64,000 nt of DNA, from contig NZ_WNKT01000010.1 in assembly GCF_009720725.1 (NCBI RefSeq), positions 48,268 to 112,267 on the forward strand, in the 5' to 3' direction. Position 1 is the stretch's first letter. Each line of letters begins with the position of its first letter. This document shows, piece by piece, positions 27,528 to 37,024 of the stretch. This stretch comes from Allochromatium palmeri (GTDB taxonomy: Bacteria > Pseudomonadota > Gammaproteobacteria > Chromatiales > Chromatiaceae). Both the position numbers and the translations under genes were made by a program. Under the pieces are notes generated by a model. That model was not told where the DNA came from and ran no database searches. It worked only from the letters and a program-made list of their open reading frames with translations.

Positions 27528-30500
27528 ATGAAGCTACTCGAACTGCATCTACTCGCCTACGGTCCCTTCACCGATCGACGCCTGGATCTCAGCGCCGGTC
27601 ACGAGGGCCTGCACCTGATCCTGGGACTCAACGAGGCCGGCAAAAGCTCAGCCCTGCGCGCCCTCAAAGCACTGCTCTACGGCGTGCCCGAACGCACCCA
27701 GGACAGCTTCGTCCACGAAAACTCCGCACTGCGCGTCGGCGGCCGCCTGCGCGACGCCCAGGGACGCGAGCGCCTGTGCTACCGGCGCAAGGGACGCCGC
27801 AGCACCCTGCTCGACGCCGACAGCCAGCCGCTCCCGGACGAAACCTTGACCGACATCCTGCACGGCGTCGATGCCGCCCTGTTCGAGCGGCTGTTCGGCC
27901 TCGATCATGACACCCTGGTCAGCGGCGGCGAGAGCCTGCTCGCCGAACATGGCCGCGAGGCCGAAGCCCTGTTCGGCAGCGCGCTGGGCCGCGCCCGCAT
28001 CCAATCCGTACTCAGCGCGCTCGACCGCGAAGCCGCCGATCTCTTTGCACCGCGCGCGCACAAACCGCAGATCAACGCGCATCTCAGCCAACTGACCGAA
28101 CTCCAGCGCCAGATACGCGACGCCTCACTCTCAGCACGCCACTGGGACGAAGCACGCCAGACGCGCGACCGCCTGCTCGCTGAACTGGCCGAGATCGAAA
28201 CCCAGGTGTCCGCCGCCACTGCCCGCCGCCAGGCGCTCGAACGGCTGCGCCGCACCCTGCCGGGTCTGGCCCGACGCGCGCGACTGCGCGAACAGTTGGA
28301 CGCACTCGCCACCGCGCCCCGGCTCCCCGACGACTTCGGCACACGCTGCGACAGCGCTGACCACCAGCGTCGGCAGCTGCGCGAGCGCCAGCACACCGCC
28401 CTCGCCCGTCTCACCGAACTGCGCAAAAAAGCCAGCGCCGAAACCCTGTCGGACGCCCTGCTGGCCCAGGGCGACGCCATCGACGCCCTGCGCGAGCGGC
28501 TCGGCAGCCATCGCAAAGCCGCTCAGGACCGCCCGCATCTGGTCGCCGCCGCCAACGCCCAGCGCGAACTCGCCGAGCAGCGTCTGGCCACGATCCGTCC
28601 CGGACTGACGCTCGCCGAGGCCGAGTCGCTGCGTCCGCTGCTCGACCGCCGCCGCCAGGCCACCGAACTTGGCGGACACCGCGAAGCCGTGGAAAAGGCC
28701 GTCGCCACCGCGACCGCGAACCTCGCCGACACCGAGCAGGCCCTGGCCGAGGCGCGCGCGGCCCAGCCCGAAGGCTCCGCCGCGCCGCACGATCTGGAAG
28801 GTTTGGAACGCGCGGTGCAGGCCGCACGACGGGCTGGCGATCTCGATCGCGCGATCACCGACACCGAGGCGCGCCTGCGCCTGCACGCCGAACGCCTCGC
28901 GCGTGAACTGGCCGCGCTCGGACTCTGGAGCGGCGATCTCGCCGGCCTGCAACGCGCGCCCCTGCCCAGCGAAGAGACCTTGCGCCGCTTCGCCGCCGAC
29001 GCGCAGTCGCTGGACGAAGAACAACGACGGCTCGTCGAACAGCGCACCCGGATCGCGGCCGACTGCCGCCAGCTCGAACAGTCGCTGCGCACGCTCCGGT
29101 TGGCCGGCGCCGTGCCCAGCGAGGCCGATCTCAGACAGGCGCGCGACCACCGCGAACGCGGCTGGCAACTGATCCGACGCCAGTGGCTCGACGGCGGCGA
29201 TGTCCAGGTCGAAGCCGCCGACTATGCGCCCGAGACACGCCTGCCCGAGGCGTTCGAGGGCGCCATGGCGCACGCCGACACGCTCGCCGACCGACTGAGG
29301 CGCGAGAGTCAGCGCGTCCACGAGCAGGCCACGGCCCAGGCCGCCCTGGAGACGCAGACGCAGGCACTCGCCGAACTCGACGCCGATCTGAACGCCCTGA
29401 ACGCACGCCGCCAGACGCTGAACGAAGACTGGCAGGCCCTCTGGACACCGTGCGGACTCACACCGCTCCCGGCACGCGAGATGCTCGACTGGCTCAGCCG
29501 TGCCCAGCGGCTCCAGGAGCAGGCCGCGACCGAGGATGATCTGCGCCAGCAACTCGACGCCCAGTGCGCCGAACGCGCCCGGCACCTCCAAACACTCGCG
29601 CGCCAGCTCGACGCCCTGGCCGCGCCCGTGCAGCCGAGCGCCCCGCCCGAAAGGCTCGCGCCGTTACTCGATCAGGCTGAGTCCAGCCTGCGCGACGCAC
29701 AGCGCGCCCAGGAGCAGCACCGCGCCCTGAGCGAAAAGCTTGCGACGCTCGAACAGCAGCGCCGCCGTCTCGAACGCGCCGTGCAGACCGCACAGACCGA
29801 ACGCGCCGCCTGGCAGCTCGAATGGGCGACGCTGACCGCCGAACTGGGTCTGCCGCCCAAGGCCACGCCGGCGGATGTCTCGGACGATCTCGAAGCCATC
29901 GCCGCCATCCTCAAGCGCCTGGACGAGATCCAGAGTCTCGAAGAGCGTATCCAGGGCATCGACCGCGATGCCCGCCAGTTCGCCGACGAGGCCCGCGTGC
30001 TGCTGGAGCGTCTGGCCCCGGATCTGCCCGCCGTGCCGGTCGAGGTCTCGGTCCCGCAGTTGCATCAGCGGCTCATCCAGCAGCGCGAGGCCCGCAGCCG
30101 CCGTGACGAACGGCGTGCCCTGGCCGACGAGACGCAACTGGAACTCGGCGAGACCGAGGCGGCCTTGCAGGCGACCGAGGAGACGCTCGCCGAGCTGTGC
30201 CGACTGGCCGGCTGCACCGATCCCGATGCACTGCCCGCCGCCCTGGAGCGCGCTCGTGAACGCGCCCGGTTGGCCGATGAACTCCAGAGCGTCGAGGCCG
30301 AGCTGATGGCCAGCGGCGACGGTCTCGACCTCGCGGCCCTGGAACGCGCGGCGCAGGACGTCGAGGCCGAGGCGGTGGCGCACGAACTCATGACCCTCAG
30401 TCAGCGCATCGAGCAGGAACTGCAACCGCGCCGCACCGACGCGCTCGAACGCCGCGTTCATGCCGAGCGCGATTTCAGCGCCATGACCGGTGCCGACAAT

Positions 30501-31046
30501 GCCGCTGTTCTCGCCGAGGAGGCGGAGCGCACCCGCGCCAGTCTGCGCGGTCATGCCGAGCACTATGTGCGGCTGCGGCTGGCCGCACGTCTCCTGCGTG
30601 AGGCCATCGAGCAGTTCCGACGCCAGCACCGCGACCCGATCCTGACGCGCGCCAGTGCCTATTTCGCCCAGCTCACCTGTGGCGGATTCGCCGCCGTGGA
30701 CAGCGATTTCGACGATGCCGATCAGCCGATCCTGGTCGGGGTGCGCGCCAGTGGCGAGCGGGTGCGGGTCGAGGCGATGAGCACCGGCACCCGCGATCAG
30801 CTGTATCTGGCGCTACGGCTGGCTCATCTCGACCGTCATCTCGACAGCTCCCCGCCCCTGCCCTTCGTCGTCGATGATATCCTGATCCAGTTCGACGACG
30901 AGCGCGCCCGCGCCACGCTCGAGGTGCTGGCCGATCTGTCCGCCAAGACCCAGGTCATTCTGTTCACGCACCATCGTGGCGTCGTCGATCAGGCGCAAGG
31001 TCTGAGAGACGCCGACAGCCGTGTGTTCGTGCATGCCCTGGATTGA
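27528..31046 (+). CDS. SbcC/YhaN-like SMC-type ATPase
   Basis: 1172 residues in Rad50-like order: Walker A near the N-terminus (LGLNEAGKSSALRAL), about 900 residues of Arg/Glu/Leu-rich coiled coil, then the C-terminal signature region (STGTRDQLYLALRLAHL) and Walker B (FVVDDILIQFDDER). This is the ATPase partner of the exonuclease encoded just upstream. Upstream lie 144 bases richer in A and T than the flanks; no clear ribosome-binding site precedes the ATG. The coiled-coil DNA is so biased in codon use that long false frames appear on the other strand. Confidence 0.87.
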   Translation: MKLLELHLLAYGPFTDRRLDLSAGHEGLHLILGLNEAGKSSALRALKALLYGVPERTQDSFVHENSALRVGGRLRDAQGRERLCYRRKGRRSTLLDADSQPLPDETLTDILHGVDAALFERLFGLDHDTLVSGGESLLAEHGREAEALFGSALGRARIQSVLSALDREAADLFAPRAHKPQINAHLSQLTELQRQIRDASLSARHWDEARQTRDRLLAELAEIETQVSAATARRQALERLRRTLPGLARRARLREQLDALATAPRLPDDFGTRCDSADHQRRQLRERQHTALARLTELRKKASAETLSDALLAQGDAIDALRERLGSHRKAAQDRPHLVAAANAQRELAEQRLATIRPGLTLAEAESLRPLLDRRRQATELGGHREAVEKAVATATANLADTEQALAEARAAQPEGSAAPHDLEGLERAVQAARRAGDLDRAITDTEARLRLHAERLARELAALGLWSGDLAGLQRAPLPSEETLRRFAADAQSLDEEQRRLVEQRTRIAADCRQLEQSLRTLRLAGAVPSEADLRQARDHRERGWQLIRRQWLDGGDVQVEAADYAPETRLPEAFEGAMAHADTLADRLRRESQRVHEQATAQAALETQTQALAELDADLNALNARRQTLNEDWQALWTPCGLTPLPAREMLDWLSRAQRLQEQAATEDDLRQQLDAQCAERARHLQTLARQLDALAAPVQPSAPPERLAPLLDQAESSLRDAQRAQEQHRALSEKLATLEQQRRRLERAVQTAQTERAAWQLEWATLTAELGLPPKATPADVSDDLEAIAAILKRLDEIQSLEERIQGIDRDARQFADEARVLLERLAPDLPAVPVEVSVPQLHQRLIQQREARSRRDERRALADETQLELGETEAALQATEETLAELCRLAGCTDPDALPAALERARERARLADELQSVEAELMASGDGLDLAALERAAQDVEAEAVAHELMTLSQRIEQELQPRRTDALERRVHAERDFSAMTGADNAAVLAEEAERTRASLRGHAEHYVRLRLAARLLREAIEQFRRQHRDPILTRASAYFAQLTCGGFAAVDSDFDDADQPILVGVRASGERVRVEAMSTGTRDQLYLALRLAHLDRHLDSSPPLPFVVDDILIQFDDERARATLEVLADLSAKTQVILFTHHRGVVDQAQGLRDADSRVFVHALD

Positions 31047-31126
31047 ATTCGGAGCAGCCTCTCAACCTCAAGGCGATGTCTCACATAGCCAAGCGCGCCC
31101 GTACCAAGCTGACAGGATCAATCCGC

Positions 31127-31360
31127 ATGTACACGACCTATCGCATGAAAACCGATGAACTGGACGACGACTTTCTGTATTCGCTCAAGGCGTTGTTCAA
31201 GGGCAAGACGATCGAGATTGCCGTCTGCGAGGCGGATGATGGAAGCCAGGACGAGACCGCGTATTTATTGCGTGATCCCGCCAATCGGCGGCGGCTGATG
31301 GAGGCCATCGAGAACGTCCGTCAAGGCGATATCTGCTCCATCAATCTCGACGGCCAATGA
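31127..31360 (+). CDS. Antitoxin of YoeB-type pair
   Basis: 77 residues from the ATG at 31127, with AGGA nine bases upstream; a longer frame from 31043 is not needed. The C-terminal half (ETAYLLRDPANRRRLMEAI) matches the toxin-wrapping tail of YefM-type antitoxins, while the N-terminal half (MYTTYRMKTDELDDDFL) is not the usual YefM DNA-binding fold. It overlaps the toxin gene by 4 bases (ATGA). It should bind and block the downstream ribosome-dependent RNase; whether it also represses its own promoter is unclear, since the DNA-binding half differs. Confidence 0.8.
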   Translation: MYTTYRMKTDELDDDFLYSLKALFKGKTIEIAVCEADDGSQDETAYLLRDPANRRRLMEAIENVRQGDICSINLDGQ

Positions 31361-31620
31361 CGAAACGTATCGTTTTTGAACAGGGTGCCTTCGAGGACTT
31401 CGCTGACTGGGCTGCACGCGACAAAAAGCTCCACAAGCGTATCGTCACCCTCATTACGGATGTGCTGCGTCAGCCTTATCAGGGACTTGGCAAACCCGAA
31501 CCGCTGAAGCATGAACTGCAAGGCTACTGGTCCCGTCGCATCACGGACGAGCATCGGCTCGTCTACACGATCGAGGGCGACGCCGTGGTTATCATCGCCT
31601 GTCGATATCACTATGCGTGA
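31357..31620 (+). CDS. YoeB/Txe-type mRNA interferase toxin
   Basis: 87 residues of the RelE/YoeB fold. Diagnostic features are KPEPLKHELQGYWSRRI, TDEHRLVY and the C-terminal CRYHY, which carries the catalytic His and Tyr. Length equals E. coli YoeB (84). It should cleave mRNA in the ribosome A-site when the antitoxin is lost. The gene overlaps the antitoxin by ATGA and ends 24 bases before hrpA. The pair sits between a DNA-repair pair and an RNA helicase, which looks like simple insertion in a gap rather than a functional link. Confidence 0.9.
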   Translation: MTKRIVFEQGAFEDFADWAARDKKLHKRIVTLITDVLRQPYQGLGKPEPLKHELQGYWSRRITDEHRLVYTIEGDAVVIIACRYHYA

Positions 31621-31644
31621 TGCGATCGCTATCGACTAAAAAGC

Positions 31645-34600
31645 ATGGATCTACCCAATGACCAGGACATCGCGGGCTGTCTGATCCGCGATCTTCACTC
31701 CATTCAATCGCGTCTGCGCAATCTGCGTCGGCGCGCGCGCGCCGGTCAGCCCATCGACGAGGCGCTGACCAAGCTCTGGGCCTGTATCCAGGCCTCGCAG
31801 GCGCTGGTCGCGCAACGTCAGGCGCTGGTGCCCCAGATCGAGTATCCGCCGGAGCTGCCGGTCAGCGAACGACGCGATGAGGTCGCGGCGCTGATCGAGC
31901 GCCATCAGGTGCTCGTGCTCTGCGGCGAGACCGGCTCGGGCAAGTCGACCCAATTGCCCAAGCTGTGTCTGGATCTGGGACGCGGACGCTTCGGGCGCAT
32001 CGGCCACACCCAGCCGCGCCGCATCGCCGCGCGCACGCTCGCCAGTCGCGTGGCGCAGGAGCTGGGGGTCGAGAACGGCGGACTGGTCGGCTACAAGGTG
32101 CGCTTCCATGATCGCATCCGCCCCGAGACCGCGATCAAGCTGATGACCGACGGCATGCTCCTGGCCGAGATCCAGCAGGACCGCTGGCTCAACGACTACG
32201 ACACCCTCATCATCGACGAGGCCCACGAACGCGGACTGAACATCGACTTCCTGCTCGGCTATCTCAAGGGACTGCTGCCGCGCCGGCCCGATCTCAAGCT
32301 GATCGTGACCTCGGCGACCATCGACCCCGAGCGCTTCGCGCGTCATTTCGCCGACAGCGAGCGCCAACCCGCGCCCATCATCGAGATCTCGGGGCGCACC
32401 TATCCGGTCGAGGTGCGCTACCGTCCGCCCGAGGAGGAGAGCGCCGCCGAGTGCGACGAGCCGATGCAGCGGGCGATCTCGGACGCCGTCGAGGAGCTGG
32501 CGCGGGTCGGGCGTGGCGATGTGCTGGTGTTCCTCTCCGGCGAACGCGAGATCCGCACCACCGCCGAGACGCTGCGCAAGCATCATCCGCCCTCGACCGA
32601 GATCCTGCCGCTGTTCGCCCGTCAGGGACCGCAGGAACAGGCGCGCATCTTCCAGCCGCACGGCACGCGCCGCGTGATCCTGGCCACCAACGTCGCCGAG
32701 ACCTCGCTCACGGTGCCGGGCATCCATTACGTCGTCGATCCGGGCTTCGCGCGCATCAGCCGCTACAGCCATCGCACCAAGGTCCAGCGACTGCCGGTCG
32801 AGCGCGTTTCGCAGGCCAGCGCCAATCAGCGTCAGGGGCGTTGCGGGCGCGTGGCGGCCGGGGTCTGTATCCGGCTCTACAGCGAGGATAATTTCCAATC
32901 GCGCGCTGAGTTCACTGAACCCGAGATCGCGCGCGCCAATCTGGCCGCCGTCATCCTGCAAATGAAGCAGCTCGGGTTTGGGGCCATTGAGCATTTCCCC
33001 TTCATCGACAAGCCCGACTCGCGGCTCATCAACGACGGCTATCGCACCCTGGAGGAACTCGGGGCGCTCGACGATCAGGGCGAGCTGACCCCGCTCGGGC
33101 GTCAGCTCGCCCGCCTGCCGGTCGATCCGCGTATCGGGCGCATGCTGCTGGCCGCCGCCGAGCATCAGTGCCTGACCGAGGTGCTGGTGATCGCCGCCGC
33201 GCTCAGCGTGCAGGATCCGCGCGAGCGTCCGCACGACAAGCAGCAGGCCGCCGATGAGATCCAGGCCAGCTTCAGCCATCCCGAGTCGGACTTCATCACC
33301 TTTCTCAATCTCTGGCACTTTCTCGACACAGAGCGCCATCAGCTCTCGCGCAACAAGTTCATCAAGCTCTGTCAGCGCCATTTCCTGTCCTGGAATCGCG
33401 TGCAGGAATGGCGCGATATTCATGCTCAGCTGCGCGAACAGATGCTGGAGATGGGCTTCAAGGAATCCGCCGCTACACCCACCCAGTCGCCATCACTGGA
33501 CGCCAACGCTTACGAGAAAATCCACCGCGCCCTGCTGGCGGGGCTACTCGGCAACATCGGTTTCCGCGAGGCCGAGCGCGAGTTCCAGGGCGCGCGCAAC
33601 AGCCGCTTCCTGATCCATCCCAGCTCGGCGCTGTTCGCCAAGCCGCCCAAATGGGTGATGGTCGCCGAGCGGGTCGAGACCACGCGCCAGTACGGACGCA
33701 CTGCGGCCGTCATTCAGCCGGGCTGGATCGAGCGCGCCGCCGCGCATCTGCTCCAGCGCAGTTATTCCGAACCGCACTGGCAGTCCAAATCCGGTCAGGT
33801 CGCGGCCTTCGAGAAGGTCACGCTGTTTGGCGTCACCCTGGTGCCCAAGCGGCGCGTCAACTATGGCCCCATCAATCCGGCCGAGTCGCGCGAGATCTTT
33901 CTGCGTTTCGCACTTACCGAGGGCGATTTCGACACCCGCGCGCCTTTCTGGCGTCACAATCGCGAGCTGATCGACGAGGTCCATCATCTGGAGGCCAAGT
34001 CACGCCGGCGCGACATCCTGGTCGACGAGGAGGTCATTTACGCCTTCTATGCCGAGCGTGTGCCTTCGGGGATCTACTCGATGCCTCAGTTCGAGCGCTG
34101 GCTGCGTCAGGTCACGCGCCAGACGCCGAAGATTCTGCACATGCGTCTGAGCGATCTCATGCGTCATGAGGCCGCCGGGGTCAGTGCCCAGTCCTTCCCC
34201 GATCAGCTCCAGATCGGGGCAACGGCGCTGCCGCTCGAATACCGCTTCGAGCCGGGCGCGGCGGCCGATGGCGTGACCCTGGTGGTGCCGCTGCCGCTGA
34301 TCAATCAGGTCGCGCCCGACCGGCTCGACTGGCTGGTGCCTGGACTGATCGAGGAGCGGATCACGGCGCTGCTGCGCGGTCTGCCCAAGGCGTTGCGCAA
34401 GTCGTTCGTGCCGATCCCGGACACGGCCAAGCGGCTGGCGGCGCGGTTGGCGCCCTCTGATCGGCCGTTGATCCAGGCGCTGGCTGAGGAGATACGGGCC
34501 ATGACTGGCGTCCAGATTCCAGAGGATGCCTGGGATCAGTCGGTGATTCCGCCGCATCTGCGCATGAAGGTTCGCTTGGTCGATGATTCAGGGCGCTCGC

Positions 34601-35610
34601 TCGCGATGGGCGACGATCCGCTGGCGCTCAAGCGTCGGTTCGGTGCGCAGGGTGCTCAGGGGTTTACGCAGATTCCGAGTGCCGATCTCGCTCTGGAGCG
34701 CGATGGGATCACGCGCTGGATCTTCGGCGATCTGCCTGAGTTGGTGGATCTGACCCGCGCTGGCATCAAGCTGCGCGGCTATCCGGCGCTGGTCGATCAG
34801 GGTGAGAGCGTGGCGATCCGGGTGCTCGATTCGGCGGAGAATGCCGCCGAGGCGCAGCGGGCGGGAGTGCGGCGGCTCATCATGCTGCATCTGGGGTCGG
34901 ATATCCGCCAGCTGCGTAAACAACTGCCGGAGTTGGATCGAATGCGGTTGCAGTATGCCAAAGCCCCTGTGCCCTCCCCAGCCTCAGCCAGCGGCACTGG
35001 CCAATCGGCGGTCACCAAGCCATCCGATCTGGCCGACGAGCTGATTGCGCTCATCCTGGATCTGACTTTCGTCGAGGATCAACCGCCCATCCGCGCCCAG
35101 GCGATGTTCGAGCAGCGTCTGGCCGCCTGCAAGCCGCAACTCTTTCCGACCGCCAACGCCGTCTGTCAGCTGGTTGGTGCCATCCTTGCCGAGTATCAGA
35201 ATCTGCGTAAGCGGCTGGCCAATATCAATCAGATCAACTGGATGCCCTCGGTCATGGACATTCGCGCCCAGCTCGATGCGCTGGTGTTCCGGGGCTTTCC
35301 GCTACGCATTCCCTATGTCCAGCTCAAGGAGTATCCGCGCTATCTCAAGGCCATCGGGCAGCGAATCGAGCGGCTGGCCCATGCGCCCGATCGCGACCGA
35401 CGCTGGATGAACGAGATGGCCGGAATCCAGACGCGCTGGCGTGAACGCGAGGCGACCGCGCGCGCCGCCGGGCGTCAGGATCCGCGCCTGGATGAGATCC
35501 GCTGGTTGCTGGAGGAATTGCGCGTCTCGCTCTTCGCCCAGCAGCTCGGGACCGCGTGTCCGGTGTCGGTCAAGCGCATCGAGGCGCGGTGGAAAGAATT
35601 GGGGCTGTGA
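31645..35610 (+). CDS. hrpA: ATP-dependent RNA helicase HrpA
   Basis: 1321 residues, the usual size. The helicase core has Walker A GETGSGKST, the DEAH box in IIDEAHERGLN, SATIDPERFARHF, and the motif VI region QRQGRCGRVAAG, followed by winged-helix, HA2 and OB-like regions, and the large C-terminal extension of HrpA. It unwinds RNA and is linked to ribosome rescue on collided ribosomes in E. coli. No ribosome-binding site stands out before the ATG. The gene ends 27 bases before the convergent GGDEF regulator. Confidence 0.95.
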   Translation: MDLPNDQDIAGCLIRDLHSIQSRLRNLRRRARAGQPIDEALTKLWACIQASQALVAQRQALVPQIEYPPELPVSERRDEVAALIERHQVLVLCGETGSGKSTQLPKLCLDLGRGRFGRIGHTQPRRIAARTLASRVAQELGVENGGLVGYKVRFHDRIRPETAIKLMTDGMLLAEIQQDRWLNDYDTLIIDEAHERGLNIDFLLGYLKGLLPRRPDLKLIVTSATIDPERFARHFADSERQPAPIIEISGRTYPVEVRYRPPEEESAAECDEPMQRAISDAVEELARVGRGDVLVFLSGEREIRTTAETLRKHHPPSTEILPLFARQGPQEQARIFQPHGTRRVILATNVAETSLTVPGIHYVVDPGFARISRYSHRTKVQRLPVERVSQASANQRQGRCGRVAAGVCIRLYSEDNFQSRAEFTEPEIARANLAAVILQMKQLGFGAIEHFPFIDKPDSRLINDGYRTLEELGALDDQGELTPLGRQLARLPVDPRIGRMLLAAAEHQCLTEVLVIAAALSVQDPRERPHDKQQAADEIQASFSHPESDFITFLNLWHFLDTERHQLSRNKFIKLCQRHFLSWNRVQEWRDIHAQLREQMLEMGFKESAATPTQSPSLDANAYEKIHRALLAGLLGNIGFREAEREFQGARNSRFLIHPSSALFAKPPKWVMVAERVETTRQYGRTAAVIQPGWIERAAAHLLQRSYSEPHWQSKSGQVAAFEKVTLFGVTLVPKRRVNYGPINPAESREIFLRFALTEGDFDTRAPFWRHNRELIDEVHHLEAKSRRRDILVDEEVIYAFYAERVPSGIYSMPQFERWLRQVTRQTPKILHMRLSDLMRHEAAGVSAQSFPDQLQIGATALPLEYRFEPGAAADGVTLVVPLPLINQVAPDRLDWLVPGLIEERITALLRGLPKALRKSFVPIPDTAKRLAARLAPSDRPLIQALAEEIRAMTGVQIPEDAWDQSVIPPHLRMKVRLVDDSGRSLAMGDDPLALKRRFGAQGAQGFTQIPSADLALERDGITRWIFGDLPELVDLTRAGIKLRGYPALVDQGESVAIRVLDSAENAAEAQRAGVRRLIMLHLGSDIRQLRKQLPELDRMRLQYAKAPVPSPASASGTGQSAVTKPSDLADELIALILDLTFVEDQPPIRAQAMFEQRLAACKPQLFPTANAVCQLVGAILAEYQNLRKRLANINQINWMPSVMDIRAQLDALVFRGFPLRIPYVQLKEYPRYLKAIGQRIERLAHAPDRDRRWMNEMAGIQTRWREREATARAAGRQDPRLDEIRWLLEELRVSLFAQQLGTACPVSVKRIEARWKELGL

Positions 35611-35637
35611 GTCGAGCGTAGAATAGGCGCCGGCGGC

Positions 35638-36948
35638 TCATTCAGCTGCCTCATCGATCACAAACCGATTACGCCCCCCCTGCTTGGCGCGATAGAGACA
35701 GGCATCGGCGCGGTCGATCATGGCTTGCAGGCTGTCGGTCAGCTCCAGGGTCGCGCCCAGGCTGATGGTGACCGAGAGCGCCAGATCATCATGCTCGATC
35801 CGGGTGGCCTCGATGGCGGAGCGCAGCCGCTCCAGGATCATGGCCAGATGCGTTTGATCGATTCCGGTCAGCAGGATGCAAAACTCCTCGCCGCCATAAC
35901 GCCCGAGCAGATCCGCCTGCCGCACGCCGTCAGCCAGAATACTCGCGACCTGCTTGATGACCCGATCCCCGGCCAGATGACCATGGGTGTCGTTGACACG
36001 CTTGAAATGATCGATGTCGAGCATGACCGCCGCCAGCGCAAGCTGGCGCCGCCGCGCGGCGGCGTAGAGCGTCTCGCCGGTCTCGAAGAAATAGCGGCGG
36101 TTATAGAGTTTGGTGAGATAGTCGCGCACCGAGGAGTCGCGGATGGCGCGTACCAGTTCGATCTGTTCGATGTTCTGGATGACGCGGCAGTAGAACTCCT
36201 CGACCAGGAACGGCTTGGTGATGAAGTCGTTGGCGCCGTTCTTGAGTAGCCGTGCCGAGAGCGCCTGTGACCCCTGCTCGGACAGCCCGATGATGGCCAG
36301 CTCCGAGCGCGGATGGCGCTGACGCAGCGCGCCGATGAGGGCGAGTCCGTCCATCTCGGGCATGTTGTAGTCGGTGATGACCAGATCGACCCCAGGATCG
36401 GTCTTCATGATCTCCAGCGCCTCGCGTCCGTTCTCGGCCTGGAGCACCTGGAGCCGGTGCAGTTCGAGCAGCTTGACCAGATAGGCGCGAAAAGACCGCG
36501 AATCGTCGACTACCAGCACCTTGACACTACGGTTGCGATGGATACGCCGCACCAGGGTCGCGACGTGATCGATCTCATGCAGGCTGCTCTTGAGCAGATA
36601 ATCGACCACCTCCTTAGCCAGCATGCGCTCACGAATGGCTTCGTCGTAGTGGGCTGTGAGCACGATCACCGGCAGACCGTGCGCGTGCGCCAGATCGATT
36701 GCCTCGCCCTCGCATGAATCGGGCAGATTGAGATCGACCACGGCGACGAAGAAACGCGTTGGCTCAGCCGCCAAAAGCGCCCTGGCCTCAGCCAGCGAAC
36801 CGGCGATCTCGGACTCGACGCCGGCCAGATCCTGACAACGCGCGCGCAGCAGCCGGCTGATCGCCTGACTGTCATCGATCAGCAGAACGCGATCGCCCGC
36901 GACGGATTCTGGATCTTGAGTGGCGGGAGTGGAGGTCGTCGCATTCAC
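35638..36948 (-). CDS. Response regulator with two receiver domains and GGDEF
   Basis: 436 residues in the order REC-REC-GGDEF. The first receiver has Asp72 in VVDLNLPDS, the second Asp193 in ITDYNMPEMDG. The output domain keeps the catalytic GGEEF at 352-356 and the inhibitory RxxD site RQAD at 343-346, so product feedback is expected. This is the PleD-like layout for phosphorylation-dependent c-di-GMP synthesis. No sensor kinase is encoded nearby; the input must come from elsewhere. It converges on hrpA and is followed upstream by the sugar aminotransferase after 76 bases. Confidence 0.92.
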   Translation of the reverse strand: MNATTSTPATQDPESVAGDRVLLIDDSQAISRLLRARCQDLAGVESEIAGSLAEARALLAAEPTRFFVAVVDLNLPDSCEGEAIDLAHAHGLPVIVLTAHYDEAIRERMLAKEVVDYLLKSSLHEIDHVATLVRRIHRNRSVKVLVVDDSRSFRAYLVKLLELHRLQVLQAENGREALEIMKTDPGVDLVITDYNMPEMDGLALIGALRQRHPRSELAIIGLSEQGSQALSARLLKNGANDFITKPFLVEEFYCRVIQNIEQIELVRAIRDSSVRDYLTKLYNRRYFFETGETLYAAARRRQLALAAVMLDIDHFKRVNDTHGHLAGDRVIKQVASILADGVRQADLLGRYGGEEFCILLTGIDQTHLAMILERLRSAIEATRIEHDDLALSVTISLGATLELTDSLQAMIDRADACLYRAKQGGRNRFVIDEAAE

Positions 36949-37024
36949 ATCAATGAGCCTGTATCGTCATCGTGAAAAAAGATATTCCGACGTAACCACC
37001 AACCTGCTGCACGACCGGCCTCAA

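Noticed and set aside
31651..33423. Minus-strand frame of 590 codons inside hrpA
   Set aside because: Antisense shadow caused by high GC; the hrpA motifs are clear on the plus strand.
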